Shown here in pieces: positions 1 to 7,890 of a DNA stretch of 64,000 bases. The position numbers and the translations under genes are program-made. Below the pieces are notes generated by a model. That model ran no database searches and had not been told where the DNA came from. It worked only from the letters and a program-made list of their open reading frames with translations. Within the stretch, counting starts at the first letter, position 1; each line of letters opens with the position of its first letter. Origin of the DNA: Pseudoduganella aquatica (GTDB lineage: Bacteria; Pseudomonadota; Gammaproteobacteria; Burkholderiales; Burkholderiaceae_D); contig NZ_WWCU01000013.1 in assembly GCF_009857595.1 (NCBI RefSeq), positions 62,001 to 126,000 on the forward strand. Direction: 5' to 3'.

Positions 1-14
1 GTAAATTTTTCCAT
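1..14 (-). CDS. leuD: 3-isopropylmalate dehydratase small subunit, first codons only
   Basis: Only the first five codons lie in the window; they read MEKFT, the usual beginning of LeuD. LeuD is the small subunit of isopropylmalate isomerase and pairs with LeuC in leucine synthesis. The gene follows leuC and the entericidin gene on the same strand, an order common in Oxalobacteraceae. The identification rests on these few residues plus the position after leuC. Confidence 0.7.
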
Positions 15-62
15 GATGTTTTCTGCGATGTGCAGTCCGGCCCGGGGCCGGGTGCATTGCTG

Positions 63-185
63 TTATTTCCCGCCGGCGCTCGTCACGACCTGGCCGGCCT
101 TTTGTACGTCCCTGCCGATGCCGGAAATGGTGTTGCAGCCGGTCAGGACGAGGGTGGCAAGGATCAGGGTGGTCAGCGTTTTCAT
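63..185 (-). CDS. Entericidin A/B family small lipoprotein
   Basis: A 40-residue lipoprotein beginning MKTLTTLILATLVLTGC, with a short hydrophobic signal and a lipobox (LTGC, Cys17), followed by NTISGIGRDVQKAG, which is the typical entericidin sequence. It should be exported, lipidated and placed in the envelope. E. coli entericidins form an antidote/toxin lipoprotein pair linked to stationary-phase lysis, but a single copy such as this one has no established role. It lies between leuC (41 bases upstream) and leuD (48 bases downstream), so it is probably co-transcribed with leucine genes. A purine-rich GAGAGT lies just before the ATG. The gene is too short for most automated gene calls. Confidence 0.9.
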   Translation of the reverse strand: MKTLTTLILATLVLTGCNTISGIGRDVQKAGQVVTSAGGK

Positions 186-226
186 GGTGGGACTCTCGTA
201 TTTTAAAAAAAGGTTAAATCAGTGGC

Positions 227-1627
227 TCAGTGGACTTTGCGCACATCGACAAAATGGCCGGCGATACCGGCTGCCGCAGCCATCGCGGGCGACACCAGGT
301 GGGTGCGTCCGCCCTGGCCCTGGCGGCCTTCGAAATTGCGGTTGGAGGTCGACGCGCAGCGCTCGCCCGGTTCCAGGCGGTCGGCGTTCATGGCCAGGCA
401 CATGGAGCAGCCAGGCTCGCGCCATTCGAAGCCGGCGTCGCGGAAGATGGTGTCCAGGCCTTCGCGCTCGGCTTGCTCTTTCACCAGGCCGGAACCCGGC
501 ACCACCAGCGCCAGCTTGACGTTGGAGGCGCGCTGCTTGCCGCGCACCACGGCGGCGGCGGCGCGCAAGTCCTCGATGCGGGAATTGGTGCAGGAGCCGA
601 TGAAGACCTTGTCGATGCGGATGTCCTCGATGGCCGTGTTGGGCTTGAGGTTCATGTACACCAGGGCTTTTTCCATGGCGTCGCGCTTGACGGCGTCTTT
701 TTCCAGGTCCGGGTCCGGCACGCGGCCGTCGATGGAAACGACTTGCTCGGGCGAGGTGCCCCAGGTCACTTGCGGCTTGATCTGCGCGGCGTCCAGCGTG
801 ACCACCAGGTCGAATTTCGCGCCGGCGTCCGAATGCAGGGTGCGCCAGTATTCCACCGCGCGGTCCCAGTGCGGGCCGACGGGCGAGAACGGGCGGCCCT
901 TGACGTAGTTGATGGTGGTGTCGTCCACGGCGACCATACCGGCGCGCGCGCCCGCTTCGATCGCCATATTGCAGACCGTCATGCGGCCTTCCATGGACAG
1001 GGCGCGGATGGTGGAGCCGCCGAACTCAATCGCGTAGCCGTTGCCGCCGGCGGTGCCGATCTTGCCGATAATGGCCAGCACGATGTCCTTGGAGGTCACG
1101 CCGGCCGGCAGCGCGCCGTCGACCTGCACCAGCATGGCCTTGGATTTCTTCTGCAGCAGGGTCTGGGTGGCCAGCACATGCTCCACTTCCGAGGTGCCGA
1201 TGCCGTGCGCCAGCGCGCCGAAAGCGCCGTGGGTGGAGGTGTGCGAGTCGCCGCAGACCACCGTCATGCCCGGCAGGGTGGCGCCCTGCTCCGGCCCGAT
1301 CACGTGCACGATGCCCTGGCGCTTGTCGTTCATGTTGAAATAGGTCATGCCGACCGATTTCGTGTTGGCGTCCAGCGTTTCCACCTGCAGGCGCGAGGTG
1401 GGGTCGGCGATGCCGTGCGAACGGTCGGTGGTCGGCACGTTGTGGTCGGCCACCGCCAGGTTGGCGGAAATGCGCCACGGCTGGCGGTTGGCGGCGCGCA
1501 GGCCGTCGAATGCCTGCGGGCTGGTGACTTCGTGCACCAGGTGGCGGTCGATATACAGGATGGACGTACCGTCTTCTTCGGTGCGCACCACATGGGATTC
1601 CCAGAGTTTGTCGTAAAGCGTCTTCAT
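227..1627 (-). CDS. leuC: 3-isopropylmalate dehydratase large subunit
   Basis: A full-length 466-residue LeuC, the aconitase-type subunit that isomerises 2-isopropylmalate to 3-isopropylmalate in leucine synthesis with LeuD. The three [4Fe-4S] ligands are present: Cys346 in GSCTNSR, and Cys407 and Cys410 in GCSMC. The [12 protein letters not shown] substrate-binding segment is near residue 126. The start [12 protein letters not shown] is the family's usual N-terminus. The protein acts in the cytoplasm. The entericidin gene and leuD follow on the same strand. I see no leader peptide or attenuator in the 190 bases upstream, which mostly hold the terminator of cheA. Confidence 0.98.
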   Translation of the reverse strand: MKTLYDKLWESHVVRTEEDGTSILYIDRHLVHEVTSPQAFDGLRAANRQPWRISANLAVADHNVPTTDRSHGIADPTSRLQVETLDANTKSVGMTYFNMNDKRQGIVHVIGPEQGATLPGMTVVCGDSHTSTHGAFGALAHGIGTSEVEHVLATQTLLQKKSKAMLVQVDGALPAGVTSKDIVLAIIGKIGTAGGNGYAIEFGGSTIRALSMEGRMTVCNMAIEAGARAGMVAVDDTTINYVKGRPFSPVGPHWDRAVEYWRTLHSDAGAKFDLVVTLDAAQIKPQVTWGTSPEQVVSIDGRVPDPDLEKDAVKRDAMEKALVYMNLKPNTAIEDIRIDKVFIGSCTNSRIEDLRAAAAVVRGKQRASNVKLALVVPGSGLVKEQAEREGLDTIFRDAGFEWREPGCSMCLAMNADRLEPGERCASTSNRNFEGRQGQGGRTHLVSPAMAAAAGIAGHFVDVRKVH

Positions 1628-1761
1628 GATTGCTGCTACTGCCCGTGTGAGAATTTCACTTTGATTATGCCATATTTGTGCAATGCAAAACCAAGCCCGT
1701 CTGTCCGCCTCGTGAGCCGATGCGGCTTCAGGTTCCGATCCACCTTGTATGACGCCCTTTG

Positions 1762-1792
1762 AAAAAAAAGCCTGCGGATCTCGCAGGCTTTT
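1762..1792 (-). terminator. Rho-independent terminator after cheA
   Basis: An 8-bp GC-rich stem (AGCCTGCG pairing with CGCAGGCT, 5-base loop) is extended by A/T pairs. Read on the minus strand it is followed by eight T residues. It lies 25 bases past the cheA stop codon and so separates the chemotaxis pair from leuC. Confidence 0.88.
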
Positions 1793-1816
1793 GTGTTTTC
1801 TTGCTGCCGGCGGGTT

Positions 1817-3706
1817 TTAAGCCGCCATGCGCACACTACCCCTGCATCCGTCCATCAGGAACGATAGGCCCACCACTAGCACTAGCGCGCCCTCGGCGGA
1901 ACGCGCGGTGCCGGTAATGCCTTCGACGGAAATCGCAGTCATCGGTTTGATCACCAGGTCGGCCGTGCCATCGACCGCTTCCACGGCCAGGATGTAGGGC
2001 TGCGGCGCGTTGACCACGATGCCCACGCGTTCCGACGCGGGCGCGTAGCCCAGCGCGCCGGCCAGCGTGCGTACCGGCAGCGGACGGCCCTGGTCCTTCA
2101 GCACCGGCGCGCCGCCCACTTCCATGAACTCTTCCGGCAGTTCGACCACGCGCTGCACCACGGCCATCGGCAGCGCCAGCAGCGCGCCCGAGGTCGAGAC
2201 CAGCATGGTCGGCACGATGGACAGCTCGATCGGCAGGCGGATGGCGAACTTGGTGCCCTTGCCCAGCGCCGATTCGATGTGGATGGCGCCGCGGTTCTTC
2301 TCCACGGCTGTCTTCACCACGTCCATGCCCACGCCGCGGCCGGACACGCTGGAAGCGACTTCCTTGGTCGAAAAGCCCGGCAGGAACACCAGCTGGTACG
2401 ATTCGTCGTCCGTCATGTTAGCAGATGGCGAGATCAAGCCCTTTTCCGCCGCTTTCTTGCGCAGCGCGATCGGGTCCATGCCCTTGCCGTCGTCCTGCAG
2501 AACGATCATGACGCTGTTGGCTTCCTGCCATGCCTTGAGCGAGATATAGGCCTTGGACGGCTTGCCGGCGGCCACGCGCACGTCCGGCGATTCCACGCCG
2601 TGGTCCAGCGCGTTGCGCAGCATGTGCACCAGCGGATCGTACAGGCTGTCCACCACCACGCGGTCGACTTCGGTCTCCGCGCCTTCGATGGTCAGCTCGA
2701 CTTCCTTGCCCAGGTCTTTGGCCAGCTCGCGCACCAGGCGCGGGAATTTCTGGAACAAGCGGCCCACCGGCTGCATGCGGGTGGCCAGCGTGGCGCGCTG
2801 CAGCTCGGTCGAGTAGCGCGAGGCGCGTTCCAGCGTCTCGGTCAGCGCCGACATCAGGCTGGCGGCCTGGCCTTCGAATTTGAATTGCTGCAGACGCTCC
2901 AGCAGCACGGCGGCCTGGTTGGCGGCCTGCACCGATTCGCCAGCCACTTCCAGCAGCGCGTCGAGCTTGACGGCGTCGATACGGATGCTTTCTTCCTTGG
3001 CCGGCGCGGCGTGCACCTTGGCGTCGTCGCGCTCCGGACGGGCGCGGGCCGCAGCCGGGGCGGCGGGCGCGACGTCGGCGGCGGCGATGGCGGCAGCCAC
3101 GCCTTCGGACACGGCCGGCGCAACAGCGGCCGGCGCGGCGGCGCTGCGCGTGTACGTGCCTTCCGGCACCACGGAGATATACATGCCTTCCCAGTCCAGG
3201 CCGTCAGCCGAGGCCGCAGCAGGCGCGGCGGCGGCAACGGCAACCGGCGCGGCCGCTACGGCGGCAACCGGGGCGGCAGCGGCGGGCGCTGGGGCGGGCG
3301 CGGCCTTGGCCGGTGCGTTGCCCTTGCCTTCGATGGCGTCCTTCAGGATGGCTTCCAGCTCGCCCGGCATGGCCGGCAGGTCTTCCGGCGCGCCGCCGTT
3401 GTTCAGTTCGGTCAACTGGTCGGCCACGAAGCCGGACGCCATCAGCGCCGCCTCGATGGCGATCGGCGTGACCGGCGCGGCGCCGGTGCGCAGCGCGTCG
3501 AACAGGTTTTCCGTCAGGTGGCAGGCCGACACCAGGGCGCCCAGGCTCATGAAGCCGGCGCCGCCCTTGATGGTGTGGAAGGCGCGGAACACCGCGTTCA
3601 GCGTTTCCTTGTTTTCCGGGTCGCGTTCGAGGCGCAACAGGTTTTCTTCAACATTTACAGCCAGGTCCATCGCCTCGACGACGAACTCCTTGAGCATATC
3701 GTCCAT
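1817..3706 (-). CDS. cheA: Chemotaxis histidine kinase CheA
   Basis: A 629-residue CheA. Residues 1-105 form the histidine phosphotransfer domain with the phospho-accepting His44 in FRAFHTIKGGAGF. A long Ala/Pro linker (about 125-240) follows where many CheA proteins have the CheY-binding P2 domain, so P2 is absent or reduced. Then come the dimerisation helices (about 245-310), the ATPase domain with HMLRNALDHGVE and DDGKGMD, and a CheW-like coupling domain to the end. CheA phosphorylates CheY in response to chemoreceptors. Its ATG overlaps the cheZ stop by one base (TAATG), which implies translational coupling. No cheW, cheY or receptor gene lies in the window, so partners must be encoded elsewhere. 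A strong terminator follows. Confidence 0.95.
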   Translation of the reverse strand: MDDMLKEFVVEAMDLAVNVEENLLRLERDPENKETLNAVFRAFHTIKGGAGFMSLGALVSACHLTENLFDALRTGAAPVTPIAIEAALMASGFVADQLTELNNGGAPEDLPAMPGELEAILKDAIEGKGNAPAKAAPAPAPAAAAPVAAVAAAPVAVAAAAPAAASADGLDWEGMYISVVPEGTYTRSAAAPAAVAPAVSEGVAAAIAAADVAPAAPAAARARPERDDAKVHAAPAKEESIRIDAVKLDALLEVAGESVQAANQAAVLLERLQQFKFEGQAASLMSALTETLERASRYSTELQRATLATRMQPVGRLFQKFPRLVRELAKDLGKEVELTIEGAETEVDRVVVDSLYDPLVHMLRNALDHGVESPDVRVAAGKPSKAYISLKAWQEANSVMIVLQDDGKGMDPIALRKKAAEKGLISPSANMTDDESYQLVFLPGFSTKEVASSVSGRGVGMDVVKTAVEKNRGAIHIESALGKGTKFAIRLPIELSIVPTMLVSTSGALLALPMAVVQRVVELPEEFMEVGGAPVLKDQGRPLPVRTLAGALGYAPASERVGIVVNAPQPYILAVEAVDGTADLVIKPMTAISVEGITGTARSAEGALVLVVGLSFLMDGCRGSVRMAA

Positions 3707-4539
3707 TAGAATCCCAGATCGGCAAGCAGGTCATCGACACTGTCCTGGTTCAGCGCCACCGTCGGTGCGGATGGGCCGGACATCAGCGACACCTCTTTCT
3801 GCGCAATCTTCTCGCGCACCTCGGTCGGCGCGTTGTCTTTCAACAGCTGCGCCAGTTCCGATTCCACCGTCTTGGTGATGCCGACCACTTTCTTGATCAG
3901 CTGGCCGGTGATGTCCTGGAAGTCCTGGGCCATCATGATTTCCAGCAGGCGGGCTTTTTCCGCCTCGGTCGCGGCCGACACCGCCTGCGCGAAGGCGCGC
4001 GAGTCGCCGGCCAGGGTCTTGAATTCGTCCAGGCTGAGCTTGCCCGCGAACAGGGCGGCCCAGCGGTCTTCCATGGCCTTGGACTGCTTGGACAGCACGT
4101 CCTGGGCCGGCATGCCGTCGTCCAGGGTGTTGAGCACCTTGTTGGCTGCCTGTTCGGTCAGCGTGGCCACGTATTCCAGGCGGTCCTGGGCGTCGCCGAT
4201 CTGGGCCGACGCTTCCGTCAGCGCCTTGTCGTAGCCCAGTTCGCGCAGCGAATCGTGCAGCAGGCGCACGATGCCGCCCAGGCGTTCAAACATCGGATTG
4301 CCGTCGCCATGGTGCTCGCCGGCGGCAGCGTCGGCGGCCGGAGCGGCCGGGGCTGCTGCCGGAGCTGCGGGAGCGGCAGCGGCCGGACGGGAGGCGGAGA
4401 CTTCGTCGAACAGGCTTTCCAGATCATCCTCGGCGGATGGGGCAGGCGCAGCGGGTGCAGGTGCGGGTGCCGGTTCTGTAGCGCGTTGCGCGGACACTTC
4501 ATCAAATAGTGCGTCGAAATCATCAGCGGCGTTGGTCAT
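3706..4539 (-). CDS. cheZ: Protein phosphatase CheZ
   Basis: A 277-residue CheZ, which dephosphorylates CheY-P. The catalytic helix reads AQDFQDITGQLIKKV, placing the conserved pair at Asp209 and Gln213 (Asp143 and Gln147 in E. coli). The extreme C-terminus, QDSVDDLLADLGF, matches the CheY-binding tail. Residues 1-75 are an Ala/Pro-rich extension that is longer than in E. coli and holds two copies of LFDEVSA (near residues 11 and 43). The start has AGGAG about 12 bases upstream. The gene is first in a two-gene operon with cheA, with which it overlaps by one base. Confidence 0.93.
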   Translation of the reverse strand: MTNAADDFDALFDEVSAQRATEPAPAPAPAAPAPSAEDDLESLFDEVSASRPAAAAPAAPAAAPAAPAADAAAGEHHGDGNPMFERLGGIVRLLHDSLRELGYDKALTEASAQIGDAQDRLEYVATLTEQAANKVLNTLDDGMPAQDVLSKQSKAMEDRWAALFAGKLSLDEFKTLAGDSRAFAQAVSAATEAEKARLLEIMMAQDFQDITGQLIKKVVGITKTVESELAQLLKDNAPTEVREKIAQKEVSLMSGPSAPTVALNQDSVDDLLADLGF

Positions 4540-4630
4540 ATCCCTGCTTCTCCTAATTTGTCAAAATGCTATGCTGCTCGCCCCGGCGCTTCGCGTGATG
4601 ACGCCCGGCAATATTCATACCGCTTACGCG

Positions 4631-4660
4631 AGTGTAGCAGGGCGCTGGCCGGTTGTTCAA
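4631..4660 (-). promoter_or_regulatory. Predicted sigma70-type promoter of cheZA
   Basis: On the minus strand TTGAAC (4655-4660) is separated by 18 bases from TACACT (4631-4636), and the -10 is preceded by TG as in extended -10 promoters. The start site would fall near 4625, about 85 bases before the cheZ ATG. It does not look like a flagellar sigma28 promoter. This is a pattern match only. Confidence 0.5.
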
Positions 4661-4845
4661 TCACCGGCGCTGGAAAGGCGCTTGCCCCACCCTGTGGCAT
4701 GGCGTAAACGGAGTTTTCTGTTGTATTTGGAGATACTAACATCGCCAGGGGCACCTCGGGGTGCCTCAGAGGAACAAATACCGCGATGCGGCAAAAAAAT
4801 CGTCCAGGACATGGCTGGTATTGGACACGGCGTTTCCGGTGTTTC

Positions 4846-4859
4846 TTGATAAATATCAA
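4846..4859. promoter_or_regulatory. FNR/ANR-type binding site upstream of usp
   Basis: TTGATAAATATCAA is a perfect match to the FNR consensus TTGAT-N4-ATCAA. Its centre is about 98 bases before the usp ATG. If TACAAT (4894-4899) is the -10, the box centre is near -53, which is neither the -41.5 nor the -61.5 typical of FNR activation, so the true start site is uncertain. An FNR-like regulator with the ETVSR recognition helix is encoded at 6244, so local control is plausible. Confidence 0.75.
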
Positions 4860-4950
4860 GTCTTTCCATCCTAATAATGGACGAAATCGCGGCTACAATA
4901 AAGTATGGCCCCCGATAGCGTAGCGGATTTTCATAGACAAGGAGCTGCAT

Positions 4951-5418
4951 ATGTACCGCAAAATCCTGATCACCACCGATGGCTCGGCCGTCTCCAAGAT
5001 GACCGCCTGCGCCGGCGTATCGTTCGCCCAGCAAATGGGGGCCGAAGTGCTGGCCCTGTTCGTGGCGCCGGAATACCAATACCCCATCTACGTTGAAATC
5101 ATTCCGCCCAGCTATCCCAGCGAGGAGGAATACCGCGCCGCCATGCAGCGCGCCGGCGCCGAGCATGTGCAGCCCATCCTGGACTCCTGCCGCAAGAAGG
5201 GCCTGGAATGCCAGGGCCTGACCGCGTTCGCCGAAAGCACGGCGCTGAAGATCGTCGATGTGGCGGCGCAGCAGGGCTGCGACCTGATCTTCATGGGCTC
5301 GCACGGCCGCAGCGGCTGGGGCCAGCTGCTGCTGGGCAGCGTCACCAACAAGGTGCTGTCCCACTCCAGGCTGCCGGTGCTGGTGCACCGCCTGCTGAAA
5401 GAACCCCTGCCGGACTGA
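4951..5418 (+). CDS. Universal stress protein, UspA family
   Basis: A 155-residue single-domain Usp. It begins MYRKILITTDGS, the usual first strand, and near its end carries GSHGRSGWGQLLLGSVT, the G-2x-G-9x-G(S/T) ATP-binding motif. Such proteins are cytoplasmic, and many are induced by oxygen limitation or growth arrest. The start has AAGGAG nine bases upstream. The perfect FNR box upstream suggests induction at low oxygen. A response regulator gene begins 43 bases downstream on the same strand and may be co-transcribed. The exact role of this paralogue cannot be read from sequence. Confidence 0.92.
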   Translation: MYRKILITTDGSAVSKMTACAGVSFAQQMGAEVLALFVAPEYQYPIYVEIIPPSYPSEEEYRAAMQRAGAEHVQPILDSCRKKGLECQGLTAFAESTALKIVDVAAQQGCDLIFMGSHGRSGWGQLLLGSVTNKVLSHSRLPVLVHRLLKEPLPD

Positions 5419-5461
5419 GCGTTGCCCGCCGCCCCTCCCCTGTCACACTACTTAGCAATCC

Positions 5462-6106
5462 ATGATCAAAATAGTCATTGCCGACGACCACACCATTATG
5501 CGCGAGGGCCTCAAGCGCATCCTCGACGGCGCGCCCGACATCGATATCGTCGGCGAAGCCATCGACGGTTTTGAAGTACTGAACCACATCCGCCAGGGCG
5601 GCTTCGACTTGCTGCTGCTGGACCTGTCCATGCCGGGGCGCAGCGGCATCGAGCTGATACGCCAGATCCGCAGCGAGGCGCCCAAGCTGGCCATCCTGAT
5701 ACTCACCATGCACGAGGAGGAGCAATACGCGGTGCGCGCCATCCGCGCCGGCGCGCAGGGCTATCTGACCAAGGAAAGCGCCGGCACCCAGCTGCTGGGC
5801 GCCATCCGGCGCGTGGCCGCCGGCCGGCCCTATATCAGCACCGAAGTGGCCGAGCAGCTGGCGCTCAACATCATGCTGCCCAATGAGAGCCTGCTGCACA
5901 AACAGCTGTCGGACCGCGAGTTCGAGGTGTTTTCGCTACTGGTGGCCGGCAAATCCATCACTGAAATCGCCAATGGCTTGCATCTTAGTGTAAAGACGGT
6001 CAGCACCCACAAGACCCGCATCATGCAGAAGATGGGCATGAACTCGCTCTCTGAAATGGTGCAGTACGCCGTGGCGCACCGCCTGCTCTCCCCCTTCAAG
6101 ACATAG
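5462..6106 (+). CDS. NarL/FixJ-type response regulator
   Basis: A 214-residue two-domain regulator. The receiver domain (1-120) has acidic residues DD near position 8, phospho-acceptor Asp54 in LLLDLSMPGRSG and the conserved lysine in LTKESAG. The output domain (about 147-210) is a LuxR-type helix-turn-helix (LSDREFEVFSLLVAGKSITEIANGL, given here in part). No cognate histidine kinase is adjacent; the nearest, at 25054-27603, lies on the opposite strand and is not obviously linked. The gene sits between an FNR-boxed usp gene and an FNR-like regulator, suggesting a role in oxygen or redox response. Two TACTCCTAC repeats just after its stop codon may be its own binding sites. Confidence 0.92.
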   Translation: MIKIVIADDHTIMREGLKRILDGAPDIDIVGEAIDGFEVLNHIRQGGFDLLLLDLSMPGRSGIELIRQIRSEAPKLAILILTMHEEEQYAVRAIRAGAQGYLTKESAGTQLLGAIRRVAAGRPYISTEVAEQLALNIMLPNESLLHKQLSDREFEVFSLLVAGKSITEIANGLHLSVKTVSTHKTRIMQKMGMNSLSEMVQYAVAHRLLSPFKT

Positions 6107-6109
6107 GAC

Positions 6110-6138
6110 TACTCCTACAAACGGGCGCTTACTCCTAC
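6110..6138 (+). promoter_or_regulatory. Tandem TACTCCTAC repeats, possible NarL-type sites
   Basis: The 9-mer TACTCCTAC occurs at 6110-6118 and 6130-6138, exactly 20 bases apart, about two turns of the helix on one face. TACTCCT fits the NarL heptamer pattern TACYYMT. The pair lies between the response regulator and the FNR-like regulator, 106 bases before the latter's ATG. Binding is inferred. Confidence 0.4.
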
Positions 6139-6243
6139 GCCCACAATCAGCCTCGGCTGATATCTATGGCAAGACCATGTTGGCATACTGAAATCACACG
6201 ATGGAAGTTGCCAGAAGGTCATAACTGCTACAAGGAGAAAAGC

Positions 6244-7116
6244 ATGCAGTCTACGCACATCAACGAATTCCGCCCCGGCGCGCCGGCGGCGCCACTGTCC
6301 GGCCTGGAGGCCGGGCGCCAGCGCCAGGGCCGGCTGTGGTCGAACCTGACGGAAGTCTGCGAACTGCTGCATATCCCTCCCGTCAACATCGCCCACTCGG
6401 AGGAGCTGCTGTTCCAGCACGTGCAGTTCAAGACCGGCCAGCGCATCCACACCATAGGCCAGCCCTTCGACATGCTGTACATCGTCAACTCCGGCTTCCT
6501 GAAAACCGTGCTGATCGACGAATTCGGCAACGAGCAGGTGCTCAGCTTCCCGATGAAGGGCGACATGATGGGCGTGGACGGCATCCACACCCGCCACTAC
6601 TCGTCGGAAGCGGTGGCGCTGTCCGACTGCGACCTGATCCTGCTGCCCTTCCGCAAGCTGGCCGCGCTGGGCCGCGTGCATATCGAGCTGGAAAACATGA
6701 TGTACGGCGTGATGAGCCGCGAACTGGTGCGCGAGCAAGCCATGATAGGCATGCTGGGCGCGCTCAGCGCGGAGGCCCGCGTGGCACGCTTCCTGGTGGC
6801 GCTGTCGGACCGCTTTGCGCAAATGGGCTATTCCAGCAAGCTGTTCAACCTGCGCATGACGCGCCACGAAATCGGCAGCTACCTGGGGCTGACGCTGGAA
6901 ACGGTCAGCCGCACGCTGTCCGCCTTCAATGAAGTGGGCCTGATCAGCGTGGACCAGCGCACCATCGGCATCAAGGATCCGGAAGCGCTGAAAAACCTGC
7001 GCCGCCTGCCGCCTTCGCGCGCGCGCGGACGCCAGCCCGCCGCCCGCGCCAAGGCGGCCGCCGCCGCATCGGCAGCGGCTCCCGGCGCCCAGCCGCTGTA
7101 CGCCGCCGCCGTCTGA
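6244..7116 (+). CDS. Crp/Fnr-family transcriptional regulator with FNR-type recognition helix
   Basis: A 290-residue regulator with a cyclic-nucleotide-binding-type sensor domain (about 50-170) and a C-terminal winged helix containing RMTRHEIGSYLGLTLETVSR. The ETVSR stretch is the ExxSR signature by which FNR reads TTGAT half-sites. However, only two cysteines are visible in the sensor half (Cys39 and Cys129), so the four-cysteine [4Fe-4S] set of E. coli FNR is not present. How it senses its signal is therefore open. The last 35 residues are Ala/Arg-rich. The start at ATG 6244 has AAGGAG close by; the frame stays open upstream, but the earlier codon lacks a ribosome site. A clear terminator follows. 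Confidence 0.9.
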   Translation: MQSTHINEFRPGAPAAPLSGLEAGRQRQGRLWSNLTEVCELLHIPPVNIAHSEELLFQHVQFKTGQRIHTIGQPFDMLYIVNSGFLKTVLIDEFGNEQVLSFPMKGDMMGVDGIHTRHYSSEAVALSDCDLILLPFRKLAALGRVHIELENMMYGVMSRELVREQAMIGMLGALSAEARVARFLVALSDRFAQMGYSSKLFNLRMTRHEIGSYLGLTLETVSRTLSAFNEVGLISVDQRTIGIKDPEALKNLRRLPPSRARGRQPAARAKAAAAASAAAPGAQPLYAAAV

Positions 7117-7141
7117 TTTTCTTCAGGGTTCACCCCAGTTT

Positions 7142-7167
7142 GGCCCGCGCACCGCGGGCCTTTTTTT
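7142..7167 (+). terminator. Rho-independent terminator after the FNR-like gene
   Basis: An 8-bp perfect stem, GGCCCGCG pairing with CGCGGGCC, with a CAC loop and seven T residues. It ends the regulatory block and lies 25 bases past the stop codon. Confidence 0.93.
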
Positions 7168-7225
7168 ATGGCCGCGCTCCCCGCAAATTGTTCTTGCAAA
7201 TAAAGCAGGCTTGAACAATAATGCA

Positions 7226-7244
7226 AATGCGAATCGTTCTCATT
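7226..7244. promoter_or_regulatory. Fur box upstream of hemP
   Basis: AATGCGAATCGTTCTCATT resembles Fur sites of the AATGAGAATCATTCTCATT type seen before heme-uptake genes. It ends 16 bases before the hemP ATG, where bound Fur would block the promoter or early transcript. The evidence is a consensus match plus the nature of the first gene. Confidence 0.8.
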
Positions 7245-7260
7245 TAATGGAGTGTCACCT

Positions 7261-7461
7261 ATGCATGCAGAGAAATCCACCCTGGCGCCCGGCGCCGCCC
7301 TCCCCGCCGCAGCGCGCAGCGCCGCTCCAGCCGCGTCCGCAGTCCGCCGCCTGACCAGCGCCGGACTGATGCAGGACCAGCGGGAAGTGGAAATTGAACA
7401 CGGCAACAAAGTCTACCGCCTGCGCATCACCCAGCTCGGCAAGCTGATCCTGACCGCCTGA
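7261..7461 (+). CDS. hemP: Hemin uptake protein HemP
   Basis: A 66-residue HemP-family protein. The C-terminal half reads REVEIEHGNKVYRLRITQLG then KLILTA, matching the HemP domain. In Burkholderia and relatives, HemP/HmuP acts as an activator of the heme receptor gene under iron limitation and is probably cytoplasmic. ATG 7261 is preferred over the in-frame GTG at 7252 because ATGGAG lies at ribosome-site distance from it. The Fur box directly upstream fits iron control. No receptor follows; the next genes encode an unknown protein and a DUF2325 protein. The heme receptor at 56615 has its own Fur box. Confidence 0.9.
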   Translation: MHAEKSTLAPGAALPAAARSAAPAASAVRRLTSAGLMQDQREVEIEHGNKVYRLRITQLGKLILTA

Positions 7462-7545
7462 GCGCCCGAACTTCCTAAGCTTTCCACCCCAGCCAGCCAT
7501 CCGCATTGCGGTAGCCAGCCTTCCCGACCTTGCGAGGAGTGCCTG

Positions 7546-7881
7546 ATGGCTATCATCGACCGTACCGATCCTATCTTCCTGACTAATAACCAGCACGGCC
7601 AGCGCCCGGAACTCATGCTGTCCGCCGTGCTGCACCTGATGTCGCATTACACGGCCAGCGCCGGCGAAAGCGGCGCCTGCCTGAAGCTGGCCTCGGTCAT
7701 CGAGCGCCATTTGAAAGCCCTGGCCAGCCTGCCGGAACTGGCGCCGGTGCTCAGCGCCACCTGCCAGCAGCTGTCCGAGCAATGGGCCGGCGTGGTCGAG
7801 CGCGCCATGCCGGTGCAGGAAAAGCACACCTTCCTGGAACGGCTGATGGCCCGCTCGCGCAGCGGCGAGCAGGCGGCGTGA
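7546..7881 (+). CDS. Conserved small protein of unknown function in the hemP group
   Basis: A 111-residue, mostly helical, soluble protein that I do not recognise. It has no signal peptide, membrane segment or metal-binding motif, and its two cysteines (in SGACL and ATCQQ) are not arranged as a motif. The start has GAGGAG eight bases upstream. It sits 84 bases after hemP and nine bases before the DUF2325 gene on the same strand, so it is probably part of a Fur-controlled unit. A role in heme or iron handling is inferred from position only. Confidence 0.75.
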   Translation: MAIIDRTDPIFLTNNQHGQRPELMLSAVLHLMSHYTASAGESGACLKLASVIERHLKALASLPELAPVLSATCQQLSEQWAGVVERAMPVQEKHTFLERLMARSRSGEQAA

Positions 7882-7890
7882 GGCGGCGGC

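Larger units (their letters stand above)
4540..4950. other. 411-base intergenic region between cheZ and the usp gene
   Basis: This divergent spacer holds the predicted cheZA promoter (4631-4660), two small hairpins with no T-run (GGCACC pairing with GGTGCC near 4749-4765, and CCGC pairing with GCGG near 4791-4801), a perfect FNR box (4846-4859), a possible -10 TACAAT (4894-4899) and the ribosome-binding site AAGGAG of usp. Open frames across it show no recognisable protein. The two hairpins are unexplained. Confidence 0.6.

Noticed and set aside
1628..1760. A leucine attenuator or leader peptide before leuC.
   Set aside because: I see no short frame with clustered Leu codons and no alternative hairpins apart from the cheA terminator.
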